Positions 1 through 10,910 of a DNA stretch of 64,000 bases are shown one piece after another (position 1 is the first letter of the stretch; each line of letters opens with the position of its first letter). The notes below the pieces were generated by a model. It was not told the origin of the DNA and made no database searches. It worked only from the letters and a program-made list of their open reading frames with translations. A program made the position numbers and the translations under genes. This DNA is from Bos javanicus (lineage: Eukaryota > Chordata > Mammalia > Artiodactyla > Bovidae): contig NC_083875.1 in the NCBI RefSeq assembly GCF_032452875.1, positions 74,236,178-74,300,177 on the forward strand. Reading direction: 5' to 3'.

Positions 1-330
1 GGTCTAGGGTAAATGGGTGAAACTTTCTAAAAGAAGTGGTTTTGTTTGACAGGCAAAGGAAGGCCAGAGGGTAAGAAACCAAACATTTGAGAACTACTGT
101 TGTGTTTTCTGTCTATAAATGGGGATAATTAGTAGACTTGCTTTGTTATTCGGATTAAACACTTGTGTGTCCTTAGTTTTGACTACATACTAAGTGGTCA
201 GAAAATTTAGGTGCAGTTATTTAGCTATTTAACGCTAACAGGTTAGCGATTAACATAAGAATAAAAGCCTATTTGAGCCCATAAATTTTTTTTTAAAAAG
301 CCTAATTGGTTTTGAGACTTGGGGCAGGTT

Positions 331-517
331 AGGAGGGATTGGGGGCAGGAGGAGAAGGGGACGACAGAGGATGAGATGGCTGGATGGCATCACTGACTCG
401 ATGGACGTGAGTCTCAGTGAACTCCGGGAGTTGGTGATGGACAGGGAGGCCTGGCGTGCTGCGATTCGTGGGGTCGCAAAGAGTCGGACACGACTGAGCG
501 ACTGAACTGAACTGATA
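331..517 (+). mobile_element. BovB LINE 3' end fragment
   Basis: This is sense-strand sequence of the BovB (RTE clade) 3' end: GGGGACGACAGAGGATGAG, then GATGGACAGGGAGGCCTGG, ending in the (ACTGA)n-like tail. It is strongly 5'-truncated and has no coding capacity. Confidence 0.9.
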
Positions 518-1140
518 GACACTTTGAACCAGGGTATGTTGCCATGAATACAGCTGTAATTTGGTTGGGTTAGGAATTTGGAAAATCCAAACACACAAGT
601 GGGAAGATTAGTTTCATCAGAATTGGGGTTAGGCTGGGGTTTGACACTTTGCCTATTAATTTAACTAAATCACTCTGTGGCAACAAAATTTCAAACCTTT
701 TTTTTTTTTTTTTTGCTTCCTTTTCCCATTTATCTCAAGTTCCTCCATGTTTTGTTCTTCCCTCTGTATACTCTGCATCTTCTCTGAAGAATACTACAGT
801 TTGGGAGTGAGGGGGAACTTGAGACAGGCAGTAGAGCCCAGAAGCACCCTTCACCATCAGTTTCATTTTCCCTTGGCATTTAAGAGTGGAGTTTGGGACA
901 CCTGAGGTTGTGATATGAGGAAAATCCTCTTAGAAGTATTGATCCTTTAATTACTGAGGCTCTAAAAAGCTTTCTCATACCCCCCACTCCCACCCCCCTC
1001 CCATGTCGGAGGCAACTTTATACGTGCATTATCCTTCTATATTGTTTAAGTGTTCTCAATATTCTTTCCCTCACTCTTTAGCTGTTTCTATGATGATCTG
1101 AGTCTTTTACCAAACCTTGAGTAGACTGATGAATATATGT
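518..1140. other. No gene seen; T-rich unique sequence
   Basis: This is AT-rich intronic sequence with a T run near 697-713. I recognise no repeat family or gene here. Confidence 0.5.
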
Positions 1141-1224
1141 ATGACTCAGAAAAAATTCTACACGAGTCTGAAGAGAAAGTTTTATTATACCAGTGAGCAC
1201 CCTTATTTGTCTCCTCCATTCTAT

Positions 1225-1359
1225 TTAGAAGTATGCTGTTTGGTTGTCGGAAGGGATGGAGTTAGCCCAGTACAAGTACTTGTCAAGCTTTATGTGCTTG
1301 TGAATTTCCTGGGTGGAGCCTTTGATTTTGCGTTTGTAACCAGCTCCAGTGATGGCCAT
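1225..1359 (-). CDS. Unassigned 44-codon ORF with TATA-like box and AATAAA
   Basis: Reading the minus strand, a TATAAA lies at 1415-1410 and a CAGCAGCAGC run sits directly before ATG at 1359. The frame stays open for 44 codons to TAA at 1225, and AATAAA follows at 1186-1181. The peptide starts MAITGAGYKRKIKGS and ends IPSDNQTAYF. It is basic in the first half, with no membrane segment or Cys pattern. I do not recognise it. It may be a degenerate retrocopy of a small gene (the AATAAA fits), a genuine small ORF, or chance. Antisense to PPP2R2A. Confidence 0.2.
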   Translation of the reverse strand: MAITGAGYKRKIKGSTQEIHKHIKLDKYLYWANSIPSDNQTAYF

Positions 1360-1429
1360 GCTGCTGCTGCTCTGGTGGACTGTGGTCCACAGATTGAGCG
1401 ACCAGGCGGTTTATAGCCCTTTTTAGGGG

Positions 1430-2235
1430 AAGGAGAACAGGTAGGGTAGTAACTTAATTTGTTGACTTAGCATTTCTGACAGACTGAATAGATCCATTGT
1501 ACAGTTGTCACATCAGTTAACGTTTGTTCAATAAATGAATAAACACCTCCTGGAGAGCTTTGTACTAGTGTTAACAGAACAGCTTGCATCATAGTACTAT
1601 GCTTCAGCTATCTAATTGTTGGGTTAAGTTTGTGTTTGCAAGTGCAGTTTGGCTCAGGCCAAGATCTTACTATACTTATAGCCTTGCTTTTGCTAATGAT
1701 TTACTTTTATAAGTAGATGGCCTTCCAGTTCTGTGAAAAGGATGAGTTTAAGAAGTGAAGTCTTAACTCCTTAATTGGTTGTTTCATTACCTTTAACACA
1801 GATTTTTAATAAGTATAAATGAGCAACCATTTAATTTTTATGTTTGTGATTCCTCTGCTTCACTAGCCTTGAGTTACCTTTTCATTCTCTACCAGAATTT
1901 CTCACTCCCCAGCCACCTAATCTTAGTTTTATTTTAGGTTGATTTTCATTTTATGCATATAGTTCATGTATATAATTTAACAAATCAGTAGTTTCACAAT
2001 GCTTTTGAGGAAGATTAAAAGTTTTCTGTCCCTCCTCACCTGGACTCTCTTAGCAGTTTCTTCTGGTATTTGTTTTTTTGTTTCTAAACAGTATGCTCAT
2101 ACAGTTGTTCTAGACATCCTGAGATGTAAATAGTAGCTAAGAATTGAGCTCTGTTCTGCTCCTGTTACCACTCCTGCTGTTTCCTCAGGATTGTTGTCCC
2201 ATTATCATTGTTTACACCAGTACTCAGAGTTGTAG
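1430..2235. other. No gene seen
   Basis: AT-rich intronic sequence without recognisable repeats or ORFs. Confidence 0.5.
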
Positions 2236-2695
2236 CAGGCTGAATAATGGCCTCCCTCCCCCAAAGAAGATCTCTACTTTGTAGCCCCTGGAATGAGTGC
2301 ATATTACTTGGAAAAGGGATTTGAGATGTGGTTACATTAGGAATTTTTTGAGATGAGGTGGTTATTTGGGTTTATCCTACTAGGCCCTGAATATAATCAC
2401 AAGGGTACTTGTAAGCAAAAGAGGAGGAGATTAGGATCTAAGGAGGAAGTAGTAGATGCAACCCCAGAAGCAAGAGGTTGGAGTGATGCAGGAAAAGGAT
2501 TGCAAGCCAAATGATGACCTCCATCAGCTTCCAAAAGGCAAGAAATCCCGTTCTTAGAGCGTCTAGAAGGAGCTAGGCAGCCAATACCTTTATTCCAGTG
2601 AAACTGATTTTGGACTTCAGGCTTCCAGAACTGTAAGAAAATAAATTTGTGTTGTGTTCAGCCACCCGATTTAAGGTTAATTTGTTACAGTAGTC
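2236..2695 (+). mobile_element. MaLR-type solitary LTR (MLT1-like), degenerate
   Basis: The order of motifs matches old mammalian MaLR LTRs: GCTGAATAATGGCC at the start, AATATAATCACAAGGG in the middle, then CTTCCAGAACTGTAAGA, AATAAATTTGTGTTG (poly(A) signal zone) and AATTTGTTACAGTAG near the end. There is no internal region and no coding sequence. The family-level call comes from memory of the consensus. Confidence 0.65.
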
Positions 2696-3099
2696 ATGCG
2701 AAAGAAGTACAGAAGTAGACATTATTATGTCCATATAGATACTGTTCACCACTGTCAGATGATGAATTATATCGTTGCTGTTACGACATTGTTTTCTCTA
2801 GAGTTTTTAATTATCATGTCTTTCCATTTGTTTTTTTGTTGTTGTTGTTTGTTTCAATCTGCCATCCCTGTTTTCTTTCTGCACCTTTCAGCAGCTTTTC
2901 AATATAATTTTCTACATGGCTAAAAGAATCAGATAATCAGTTGTTTATCTCCCCTTGACCCCTGGAGTTCTCCATAGTGTTGTTTCAGTCTGGAGTGATT
3001 CATTTTCTTGAATCTGTCATTGAATCACCCTCAAATCCTCTAAGAGACTAGCTCTCCTGATAGTATTTTAAAGTACATCAGGATGTTCTACCAGTTTCA

Positions 3100-4560
3100 G
3101 TTTTTCCTTGAACTCTGTCCCTCTGAGACAGAGGGTGCTTTCTAGGTTTATTGCATACCTTTGGGATTTTTCTTTGTTCTTATCATATTCACATCACCGT
3201 TGTGGGAGTTCCTTTTGTCTTTCCTGTGTTGAATCTTCCAGTTTTGGGGTGGCATGTTTTGTTTCGTACCCCTGCCCGCCCCCCCCCCCCCCCAATTGGT
3301 AGAAGTTTTTACCTGCTTGGAAAGGATGTCTTTCTGTTTTCACACTTTTGGGTTTGGCTAGTTATTGGGAATCACTTTTCCTCAGAGTTTGGAAGGCATT
3401 TCTTCTGTCTGTTAAGAGTCCAGTGTGGCATTTAAGAAGCCTCGTGCTGTTCTGCTCACTATTTTTTTCCCTCTCTGGACAATGTGGCATGGTGTATCTT
3501 TTTCACTAGTTAGGCTAGTACCCATTGGCCCCTTTCAACTTGTAGATTCATTTTCTTCGGGTTTTTTTTCCTTCTCTATCTTATTCTCTTATTCTTTCTG
3601 GAACCCCTGACATGTGAATCTTGGACTTTCTGCATTGGTCCTCTAGTTTTTGTGGGGGTTTTTTTCCCCCTTCTATTTTCCATCAGCTTTACATTTTGTT
3701 TCTTTTTGGGAGAGTTCCCCACTTTTGTTTACAACTATTTCACTGATATTTACAAATCTGACTATTTTTTAAAAGCTTTTTGTGGTGTATTCCTTTTTCA
3801 GCAACCTTTGTTTTGTAGATTGGAGTGTCTTTGAGAGGATCAATTCTAATCTTGGCATTCTGTTTCCTTTGAGTTCCTTTTTTTCTTGTGTTAGTAGACT
3901 GCAGTATCTGATGATCCTTAGTTGTGAGATGCTCAGAGGAGATTGGAAGGGCTGTGTTCACTGGCAGAGCGAATCAGCTGGTGGGCTCACTGTAAGGTGA
4001 TGAACTGGGTACTCTCAGTGTCTCAGCAGAAGGAATCCCATTCACAGGGAGTTCTGTGTGTGGGGGGGCATGTCATGTCTTAAGCCTGGCTGCTGACATT
4101 CTGAGAGCCAGGAAGGTCAGCTCATGGTTGACTATGCATGCTTTCACTAGGTCTCATTTTCAGTTTGTTACTTGGCCTTCAGCTCCAACCCATATCTCCT
4201 CTGGCTCGGTTTCTTCAGAAACTAGTTCTCTCCTTGAGAATTAGACTTCTCTGCCTCTTAAGTAGATCCTTCAACCAACAGTCTTATTTTGAATCTCATG
4301 TCTCACTGTTGTATTCCTGACCCCGGGCACCGTCTGCTTGGCAACCCCCTCCACATGCTCTTTGTTGTCAGTTTCCTTTATTTGCTAAGTTAACCTCTTT
4401 CCGTCTTCTAGCACATTTGTTGTCTTCTGCTGTTTGCCCACATGTTCTTTTGTTCTTAGTGTCTCAAGCTGTTTTTATTCATTGTCATTTTAGTGGGCTC
4501 TAAAGGGGAGCGATAAATGAAGTGTTTTGAATCTTTGTATGTAACAGGTAGATGAATAAA
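3100..4560 (-). repeat. T-rich degenerate sequence, possibly antisense old L1; includes C15 run
   Basis: The strand is T/C-rich, and phrases such as the TTCTGGAACCCCTGAC zone near 3597-3611 resemble the antisense strand of old L1 3' regions. A C15 homopolymer occupies 3279-3293. No coding sequence is supported; the short ORFs here follow base composition. Confidence 0.3.
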
Positions 4561-5867
4561 CATAGGTCTGTTTCCTCCGTGTGCCAGGAAAGGACACTTG
4601 ATAATCACTTTCTCTGTCTTGCAATAGGAGAATTCACAGTAGTATTTCTCATTCTTTTAGTGTAAAGGTAGATTTAATTGTTTTCTTAGATGTAAATTCT
4701 AACATTGTGTCCTTTTATTCTCAATATAATAAGCCTACAGCAAAAAAAGAGAGAAATTAAGATACACTGTTTTCAAAACAAATTTTAGACATTAAGTAGT
4801 CAGCCAAAATGAGTGAAGTTTTAAAAAATTTACTATTACCGTTTTTAAACTTTGAAATGTATTCTGATATGTTAAACTCTACAAGGACCAGTTCCTTACT
4901 GTGATACCTTCAGCGCCTGCAACAGTGTCTGCATATGTAATAGCTGCTCATGAGATAATTTGTTGACTAAAATTATATGTGAAATTTGCTCACATTTTTA
5001 AAATATCAAGAGAAAGCTTTTGCTCTATTAGAGATGACTTTTACTTTTTTTTTCCAACTCCTAAAATCACTTAATTAATTGAAATATTTGTCCCAAAGTA
5101 AATAGAATAAAATTGTAGTCAGTTATTGACTGCAGGGCAGCTGAGTTCATAATTTTCTCCTGGGAACATCACTTACTGAAACCAAGACAGAATTGAGGGA
5201 GTGATAGTTCTTCTCCGGTTTTCATCCAGAGCATTCATCCCCTGAAACCAGCACTGTACATTTGTTCACTTAGTGCCAGGGCGCCTCTGCCTGCCTCTGA
5301 GATCTTGTCTGTCATCTCATCCTTGTGTTCCATGAACATACACAGTCTTGTCCTTGTTGAAGGTTTTGAGTTTGCTGTTTTAACCTGGAATATCTTAAAT
5401 TTTTGCATGGCTTTAGTACCTGTGTAAATTGAGTCCCCTCCCAATTCCAAAGTGTACTCAGTGTTATCTGCTTTTCCCCCCTCCTTTTCCCCATATTATT
5501 ATTTGAAATAATCTTACTATTTGTTTGTTTATTGTAGGCTTCCTCTCACGTTTATAAAGTTTTCATGCATGAGGCAGTGAACTCTTGTTTCTTTATTTCT
5601 ACCATTTTATTCTTAACATCTTGAGTAGTCTCAGGTATGTAACCGTATTTGGCACTCAGTGGGCATTTGGTAATTATTTGTTGAATGGGTAGATAAATTG
5701 TGCAGAGTATTTTCATATGTCATCCCATTTATTCAAATATATGTAAAACTTCAGTTTTTATTTTACCCAAAGTATATATTTGTGCTTTTATTTAATAACA
5801 GAAGATACAGCCAGCTAAAGAAGTTAATAGCATTCATATCATTCTAATCAGCTTTGTGAACCAGTAA
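4561..5867. repeat. Intronic sequence with two MIR-like traces
   Basis: MIR-like wording occurs around 4880-4975 (AGCGCCTGCAACAGTGTCTG and a TTTGTTGACT end) and 5645-5695 (GGCACTCAGTGGGCATTTGG then TTATTTGTTGAATGG). Nothing else is recognised. Confidence 0.4.
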
Positions 5868-6047
5868 AATGTTCAGCTGGTAAAAAATCTGCCTGCACCA
5901 GGAATTGAATCCACATCTGTATTGGCAGACGGATTCTTTAAAAAAAAAAAAAAAAAATCCGCCTGCAATGCAGGAGACCCTGGATTGATTCTTGATCGGG
6001 AAGATCCTCTGGAGAAGGGATGGGCTACCCACTCCAGTATTCTTGGG
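5868..6047. mobile_element. Two truncated Bov-tA fragments in opposite orientation
   Basis: 5885-5940 reads as antisense tRNA-type SINE (GAATTGAATCCACATCTG). After an A17 run (5941-5957), sense-strand sequence follows (CCTGCAATGCAGGAGACCC) up to CCACTCCAGTATTCTTG. The A run between them suggests one element landed at the tail of the other. Confidence 0.7.
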
Positions 6048-6238
6048 CTTCCCTGATGGCTCAGCTGGTGAAGAATCCACCTGCAATGCAGGAGACCTGG
6101 GTTCGATCCCTGGGTTGGAAAGATCCCCTGGAGAAGGGAACAGCTGCCCACTCCAGTATTCTGGCCTGCAGAATTCATGGACTGTATAATTCATGGGGTC
6201 ACGAAGAGTTGGACATGACTGAGTGACTTTCACTTTCA
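6048..6238 (+). mobile_element. Bov-tA SINE, near full length
   Basis: It begins GGGCTTCCCTGATGGCTCAG with a tRNA-like A box, has the B box GGGTTCGATCCCTGG, and ends with the BovB-derived tail CACGAAGAGTTGGACATGAC. It is a pol III-type SINE, not a tRNA gene. Confidence 0.93.
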
Positions 6239-6393
6239 CAAAATGAGACCCAGAAAAATACCCCAAGTCATACAAGCTGTTACAGACCATGCTGCTGTAA
6301 AAGACCCAAATACACAGTGGTTCCTCAAATTGCAAGCTTATTTCTCTCATAAGCCACCAGTGGTAGAGAGGAGTCATAAATGCTTTTTTATGA

Positions 6394-6435
6394 CTGCACA
6401 GACAAAAGGTACTGCGCCCCAGGGTTAAACCCTGT
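6394..6435 (+). repeat. Left arm of a 41/42-base inverted-repeat pair
   Basis: Starts CTGCACAGACAAAAGG and ends GGGTTAAACCCTGT. Its reverse complement occurs at 8245-8285 with only one base missing from an A/T run. It contains a small self-complementary core, AGGGTTAAACCCT. Confidence 0.9.
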
Positions 6436-8244
6436 GACTTTTTTATGATAAGCTGCTTTTTTCCCAGGGATTATCCAGCACCCCGGGTTTCTTCTGTCTT
6501 TGTCTTTACCCTTCCACAGTGTGTTGCTCTTGTCTGCATGGCCAGGTCTGGGTCACATCTGTGCTTACTCCTTGTGAGGTAGCCAAAGAGAGGAAGACAG
6601 GGAGCTTTTTTAAGGATGTGACATGGGAATTTTATACTTATATCCCATTGTTCAGAGCTTGGTCACATGGCCTTAGGAGAGCCCAAGAAATGTAATCTCT
6701 ACTTCCCTGTTAAAACTGTGTGCATGGTTTTGCTAGGGGTATGGGTGAGGGGCTGTGGGGAGTACCAGGGTCTTCTGTTACTAAGCAAAGTGGAAATGGC
6801 CACTTGCAGGGTCATTGAGTTTGTTATAGCTCATCATTCTTAGCAGTGTTACTCAGTGTTGTCGCCTTAGTTCAGTGCTCTTTCCTTCCTACCTACCTCA
6901 TCTGCGCCTTTAACATTAGATATTTTCTTCAAGGCATAAAAAAGTTCAAAAATGTTACTGTAATTTTCATTGTCAGATAAAATATTGATTATTTGCAGAA
7001 CAGAATAGGTTCTAGAGTAGTAACAGTTAACAATCTTTTAAAAATTAAACTTTTAAAAGTTAAAATAAAATTAAATCTCTTTAAAATTAGAACTTTTGGT
7101 TGTGTCTTGTTTGAAGTGGGGTTGAGTAGGCCTACATCTCATTTTTAAGAGGTGTGACTTCATCTTTCCCAGTCACAAGTGCCCTGTATAGCTTGGTTAG
7201 AATTGGGCAGATTATCTTTCTGTTTTAGTAAGGGTTTGAGGGAAATATGCCAACTTAAATCTTGGTTTTCATGCTGGTTAGTTAGGAAAAAGCCAGTGTG
7301 CCCCCCACCCCTGCTGCCCCTAGCCGTTATAGGTGGCTTCATAGTTTTAGGACTCAGTTATATGTGAAATGAGGTCAGATAGATATTAGATCTATACAGT
7401 GAAATATGAAGTGCTGTCTCCTGGAGGCAGGAACCAGAAGGGTGGTTGGTTCCCTGAAAGGCTTTGCAGCCCATTAGAATAAGACCCAGAGAGGAGAGCA
7501 CTTCCTTTTTTTGCTATGATATAAGAGAATGTATCTGGAGTTGCTGTATTCACTCAATCCCTTCCTTTTCATCTTTTGTTTTGAAATATTTTAAGCCCGC
7601 AAAGAAGCTGAAAAATAAATTTGATAACCATTCTTTATTTATATTCACGAATTACATTTTGCCACATTTGGTTTATCTATACCTGCATTCTGACCCCTAA
7701 ATTTTTTCGAAAGTAAATTAGAAAGCATGATGCTTTACCCCTAAATAATTCAGCTTTTATCTCTTAAGAACAGGAATATTCTCTTACAACCACAATACCA
7801 TTATGTTACCCAAAAAATTTAGCAGAAATTTATTCAGAAATGCTCTCTATTACACAGTCCATTTTTAAACTTTCCCAACTGACTTAAAAATCATCCTTAA
7901 AATTTTTTTTGTTTTCAATTCAGGATTGAGTCAAACTGTTTGGTTAATTTTGAAGAGTCAAGGCCTATTATAAAATACCTCATTTTCTGGATTTCACCAA
8001 TTGTTTCCCATAATGAAATCCATGCTAAACATTTCTGGCCAGATCACTTGGTCATGTAGTATATGCTAAATCTTGCCCAAAAAAAGGCCGTTTCCCTCTT
8101 TTGTATCAATAAGTGAATCATTGATGGCCCTTGCCTGAGGCAGTTATTACATTGGTGGATGCAGAACAGTAAGTGAAGTGCTAAAGTGTTTGAAAATCCT
8201 GTTTGACTCAAAACATACCACCTAGAAATCTGATCAGATCAGAT

Positions 8245-8285
8245 ACAGGGTTTAACCCTGGGGCGCAGTACCTTTGTCTGTGCAG
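8245..8285 (-). repeat. Right arm of the same inverted-repeat pair
   Basis: Starts ACAGGGTTTAACCCTGG and ends TTTGTCTGTGCAG. It matches the reverse complement of 6394-6435 apart from a one-base indel. The flanks on either side do not match, and 1,809 bases separate the arms. Confidence 0.9.
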
Positions 8286-8529
8286 GATGCTGCTTGTGTA
8301 GGTTAGGTCCTGTGCAGCAGCGTGTGGTGGCCTTGTGTTAACTTAAGGCATTTGTGTTAAGTCCCTTCTTAATTATGTTTTCCACATATTCATCAGACAA
8401 AGAAACTGATTTCCTTTTGTTCAGTACCAGAGTATCAGATCTGAAAATTCGTTGACATCTGATTGAAAGTTTCTTTTTTTTTTAATGTTTTTCATGTGGA
8501 CCATTTTTACAGCCTTTATTGAGTTTGTT

Positions 8530-8668
8530 ACAATATTTTTTCTGTGTTTTTATTTTTGGTTTTTTGGCCCCGAGGCATGTGGGATCTTAGCTCCCTGACC
8601 AGGGATTGAACCTGCACTATCTGCATCGGAAGGCAAGGTCTTAAACCACTGGATTGCCAGGACGTCCC
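8530..8668 (-). mobile_element. CHR-type tRNA-derived SINE, antisense
   Basis: Antisense wording of the CHR SINE family of whales, hippos and ruminants: GGGATCTTAGCTCCCTGACC, AGGGATTGAACC, and the ACCACTGGATTGCCAGG end. TTGAGTTT flanks both sides (8519-8526 and 8669-8676), a likely target-site duplication. Confidence 0.85.
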
Positions 8669-8876
8669 TTGAGTTTTTGTTGGTTCTCTTCCTATTCTCT
8701 CTGTTAGTTTTGTAAGCAAATAGGGCAAATAAATTGTCTTCATAGGAATGAGGATAGGGTAAGAGGAATAATATGGTATAGGAAAATCTTTTTTTATTGT
8801 TAAACCAAAAATGGATATTTTGGTTTGTGAGGTAGAATACTGTTGGTGTTTTGACTGAACCTGGGCAAACTTCTGG

Positions 8877-8968
8877 AGATGGTGAGGGACAGGGAGGCCT
8901 GGCATGCTGCAGTTCATACAAGGTTGCATGGGGTCGCAGAGTCAGACACGACTGAGCGACTAGACAGC
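8877..8968 (+). mobile_element. BovB LINE 3' tail fragment
   Basis: GATGGTGAGGGACAGGGAGG through GGGGTCGCAGAGTCAGACAC and a GACTGAGCGACTAGACAGC end. A short insertion separates the two halves. Confidence 0.88.
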
Positions 8969-9136
8969 AACATCTGTCTTCTAAGTGTTGTGTGTCCATC
9001 CCATAGCGCTCGGTGCCCCCTGCTGGACACAGTGGCAGGGACGTCTTTACAGCCCTCTTGTGATTAGTTCATCCCACTGAGCAGCTGTGTGTTGTGATTC
9101 CTTAAAGATATTGTTAAAGTGTTTCTTTGCTTACTA

Positions 9137-9428
9137 AGTTTTCTAATTTGTATCCCACTCTTTGCAACCCCTCTTGGAATTCTCCAGGCCAGAATACTGG
9201 AGTGGGTAGCCATTCCCTTCTCCAGGGGATCTTCCCAACCCAGGTGTTGAACCCAGGTCTCCCACATTGCAGGTGGATTCTTTACCATCCGAGCCACCAG
9301 GGAAGCCCAGGAATACTGGAGTAGGTAGCCTATGCCTTCACCAGTGGATCTTCCTGACCCAGGAATCGAACCAGTGTCTCCTGCATTGCAGGTGGATTCT
9401 TTCTTTACCAGCTGGGCTACCAGAGAAG
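9137..9428 (-). mobile_element. Bov-tA SINE with duplicated tRNA-like unit, antisense
   Basis: Antisense Bov-tA sequence: the BovB-derived half comes first (TCCCACTCTTTGCAACCCC), then two successive tRNA-like units, each ending in GCAGGTGGATTCTTT (near 9270-9284 and 9389-9403). The doubling fits a multi-tRNA Bov-tA subtype or SINE-in-SINE insertion. Confidence 0.85.
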
Positions 9429-9429
9429 T

Positions 9430-10419
9430 TAAGTTTTCTAATTAGTCACATCTTAAGCTGAACTAAGTTTGGTGACACTGCATTTTTTTAGAAATCAGCA
9501 AAATATAGTTACTTAAATTGCCATAGAATAAGTCTGGGAAATGGTATAGATTGAAATCTTTGTTTTATCCAACAACGGAATTGAATTATATGACTCGGAA
9601 AATCAACAAGCATTTCTTGTTGTATTTATCAAAACAAGAGTCTTTGAAAGAGTGTGTAAAGTGCTTTAGTTAAACAAATAGCTGTGTTGACACTCAGTGG
9701 AGGAAGATGATCTAAGCTTATGTGTTAAAACAGACAGACAGACACACTGAAATGACCAACAAGCATAATGGGGAGAGTGCAGTCTCCTTGGAAACCCTGG
9801 AAGTGCCGTAACAAAGCGAAAAGAATTTTGTCAGGAAACAGTGCAAATGAGAAACAGAGTGAGGAAAGTCCTTACTGGCCGCGTTGGGTGCGTTTATGTG
9901 GTTGAGAGGCCCTCCTGTGGTGTGCGCTACAGGAACCTACTTCAAGCAGCTAAAGCTAGAATTGAAAGTTGTTCATGGGGCAGTTGGTTGGTGAAATGTT
10001 TTGTACTTAAGCTGGGTTAAAAGCTGAATGGTAAATTTGAAAAGTGATCAAATGCTGAGCCCAGAAATAAAATGGAGTAAACCTTGTTGGTGTCCTTACA
10101 TTGGTCGTATCTGGAAGCCAACTACTTGGATATATTAGCTGATCAGACATAACCCCCTGCGTTCTGTTTCATTTATTTAATAAAAAACTTAAATAGTACT
10201 CACACACACACACAAAACAGTGATACAGACTGGTTCTTACCAAGGAGAATGTGACAAGTGGAGAGGGGTTGGCTCCCTGTGGCTGTAGGAGAGAGACTAA
10301 CCGTGAAGCACAGTGTTGAAACTCCCTGCTCTGAGCCCGCCACCTTGGCTTTTTAATCCTGCTTCCTGACTGCACATGACTGGCTCGAGCAGCTGACTGA
10401 GGATAAAGTGTGGCAGATA
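9430..10419. other. No gene seen; short (CA)n at 10200-10213
   Basis: Intronic sequence without a recognised repeat family apart from a small (CA)n run at about 10200-10213. Confidence 0.5.
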
Positions 10420-10910
10420 GCTTCTAAGGTGGCCCCAGTGATCCTGCCTCCTTGTGCTCATATCCTGTGTGTTATTCCCTCCCCTGAGAATGGCTGGACG
10501 TAGTAACTTGCTTCCACAAGTGTGGCAAAAGTGATGGGATGTCATCTTCAAGGTTAGGTTACGAAAAGACTTTGGGTTCCACGTTGGACTGCTGCTCATT
10601 TGCTCTGAGGGAAACCGTCTCCCATTTTGTGAGCTTCCCTGTGGAGCTTGTGCAGCAAGGAGCTGGTGTTTCTGGCCAGCAGCCAGTGAAGACCTGATGC
10701 CTTGCCAGCAGCCGTGTGCACGAGCTTGGTTTACAAGCCAATCCTTCCACCAGCCTGCATCAAGCTTTGAGATGACAGAGACCCTGGCTGACACATTGCT
10801 GCCTTTTGAGAGATCCTGAGCCACACGTGTACCACTCAGCACACCCAGGTTCTTGATGCCAGTTTGTTGTTTTAAACTGCTAAATTTGAGGGTAATTTGT
10901 CAGGCAGCAA
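10420..10910 (+). mobile_element. MaLR-type solitary LTR (MLT1-like)
   Basis: Motif order fits an MLT1-class LTR: ATGGCTGGACGTAGTAACTT, GGCAAAAGTGATGGGATGTC, TTAGGTTACGAAAAGACT, AAGCTTTGAGATGACAG, GAGATCCTGAGCCA, and the 3' part TTGTTGTTTTAAACTGCTAA followed by GGTAATTTGTCAGGCAGC. There is no internal retroelement sequence. An apparent 181-codon minus-strand ORF here is incidental. Confidence 0.7.

Larger units (their letters stand above)
6239..8518. repeat. Intronic sequence with an old unidentified repeat and one arm pair of a distant inverted repeat
   Basis: 6260-6720 has the feel of an old interspersed repeat (AAATACACAGTGG, CTCTCATAAGCCACCAGTGG, TTGGTCACATGGCC), family not assigned. Two 41-42 base segments, 6394-6435 and 8245-8285, are reverse complements. 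The remainder is AT-rich with no gene seen. Confidence 0.4.

Noticed and set aside
6048..6130. tRNA genes suggested by A and B boxes (GGTTCGATCCC)
   Set aside because: These boxes belong to Bov-tA and CHR SINEs. The sequences do not fold as full tRNAs and are followed by SINE bodies.
5844..6377. 177-codon minus-strand ORF
   Set aside because: It runs through three Bov-tA SINE pieces in antisense and across an A17 run. Peptides of this type (SRQEYWSGLPFPSP and similar) occur wherever these SINEs are found.
10297..10842. 181-codon minus-strand ORF
   Set aside because: It lies across an MLT1-like LTR in antisense, with no recognisable domain.
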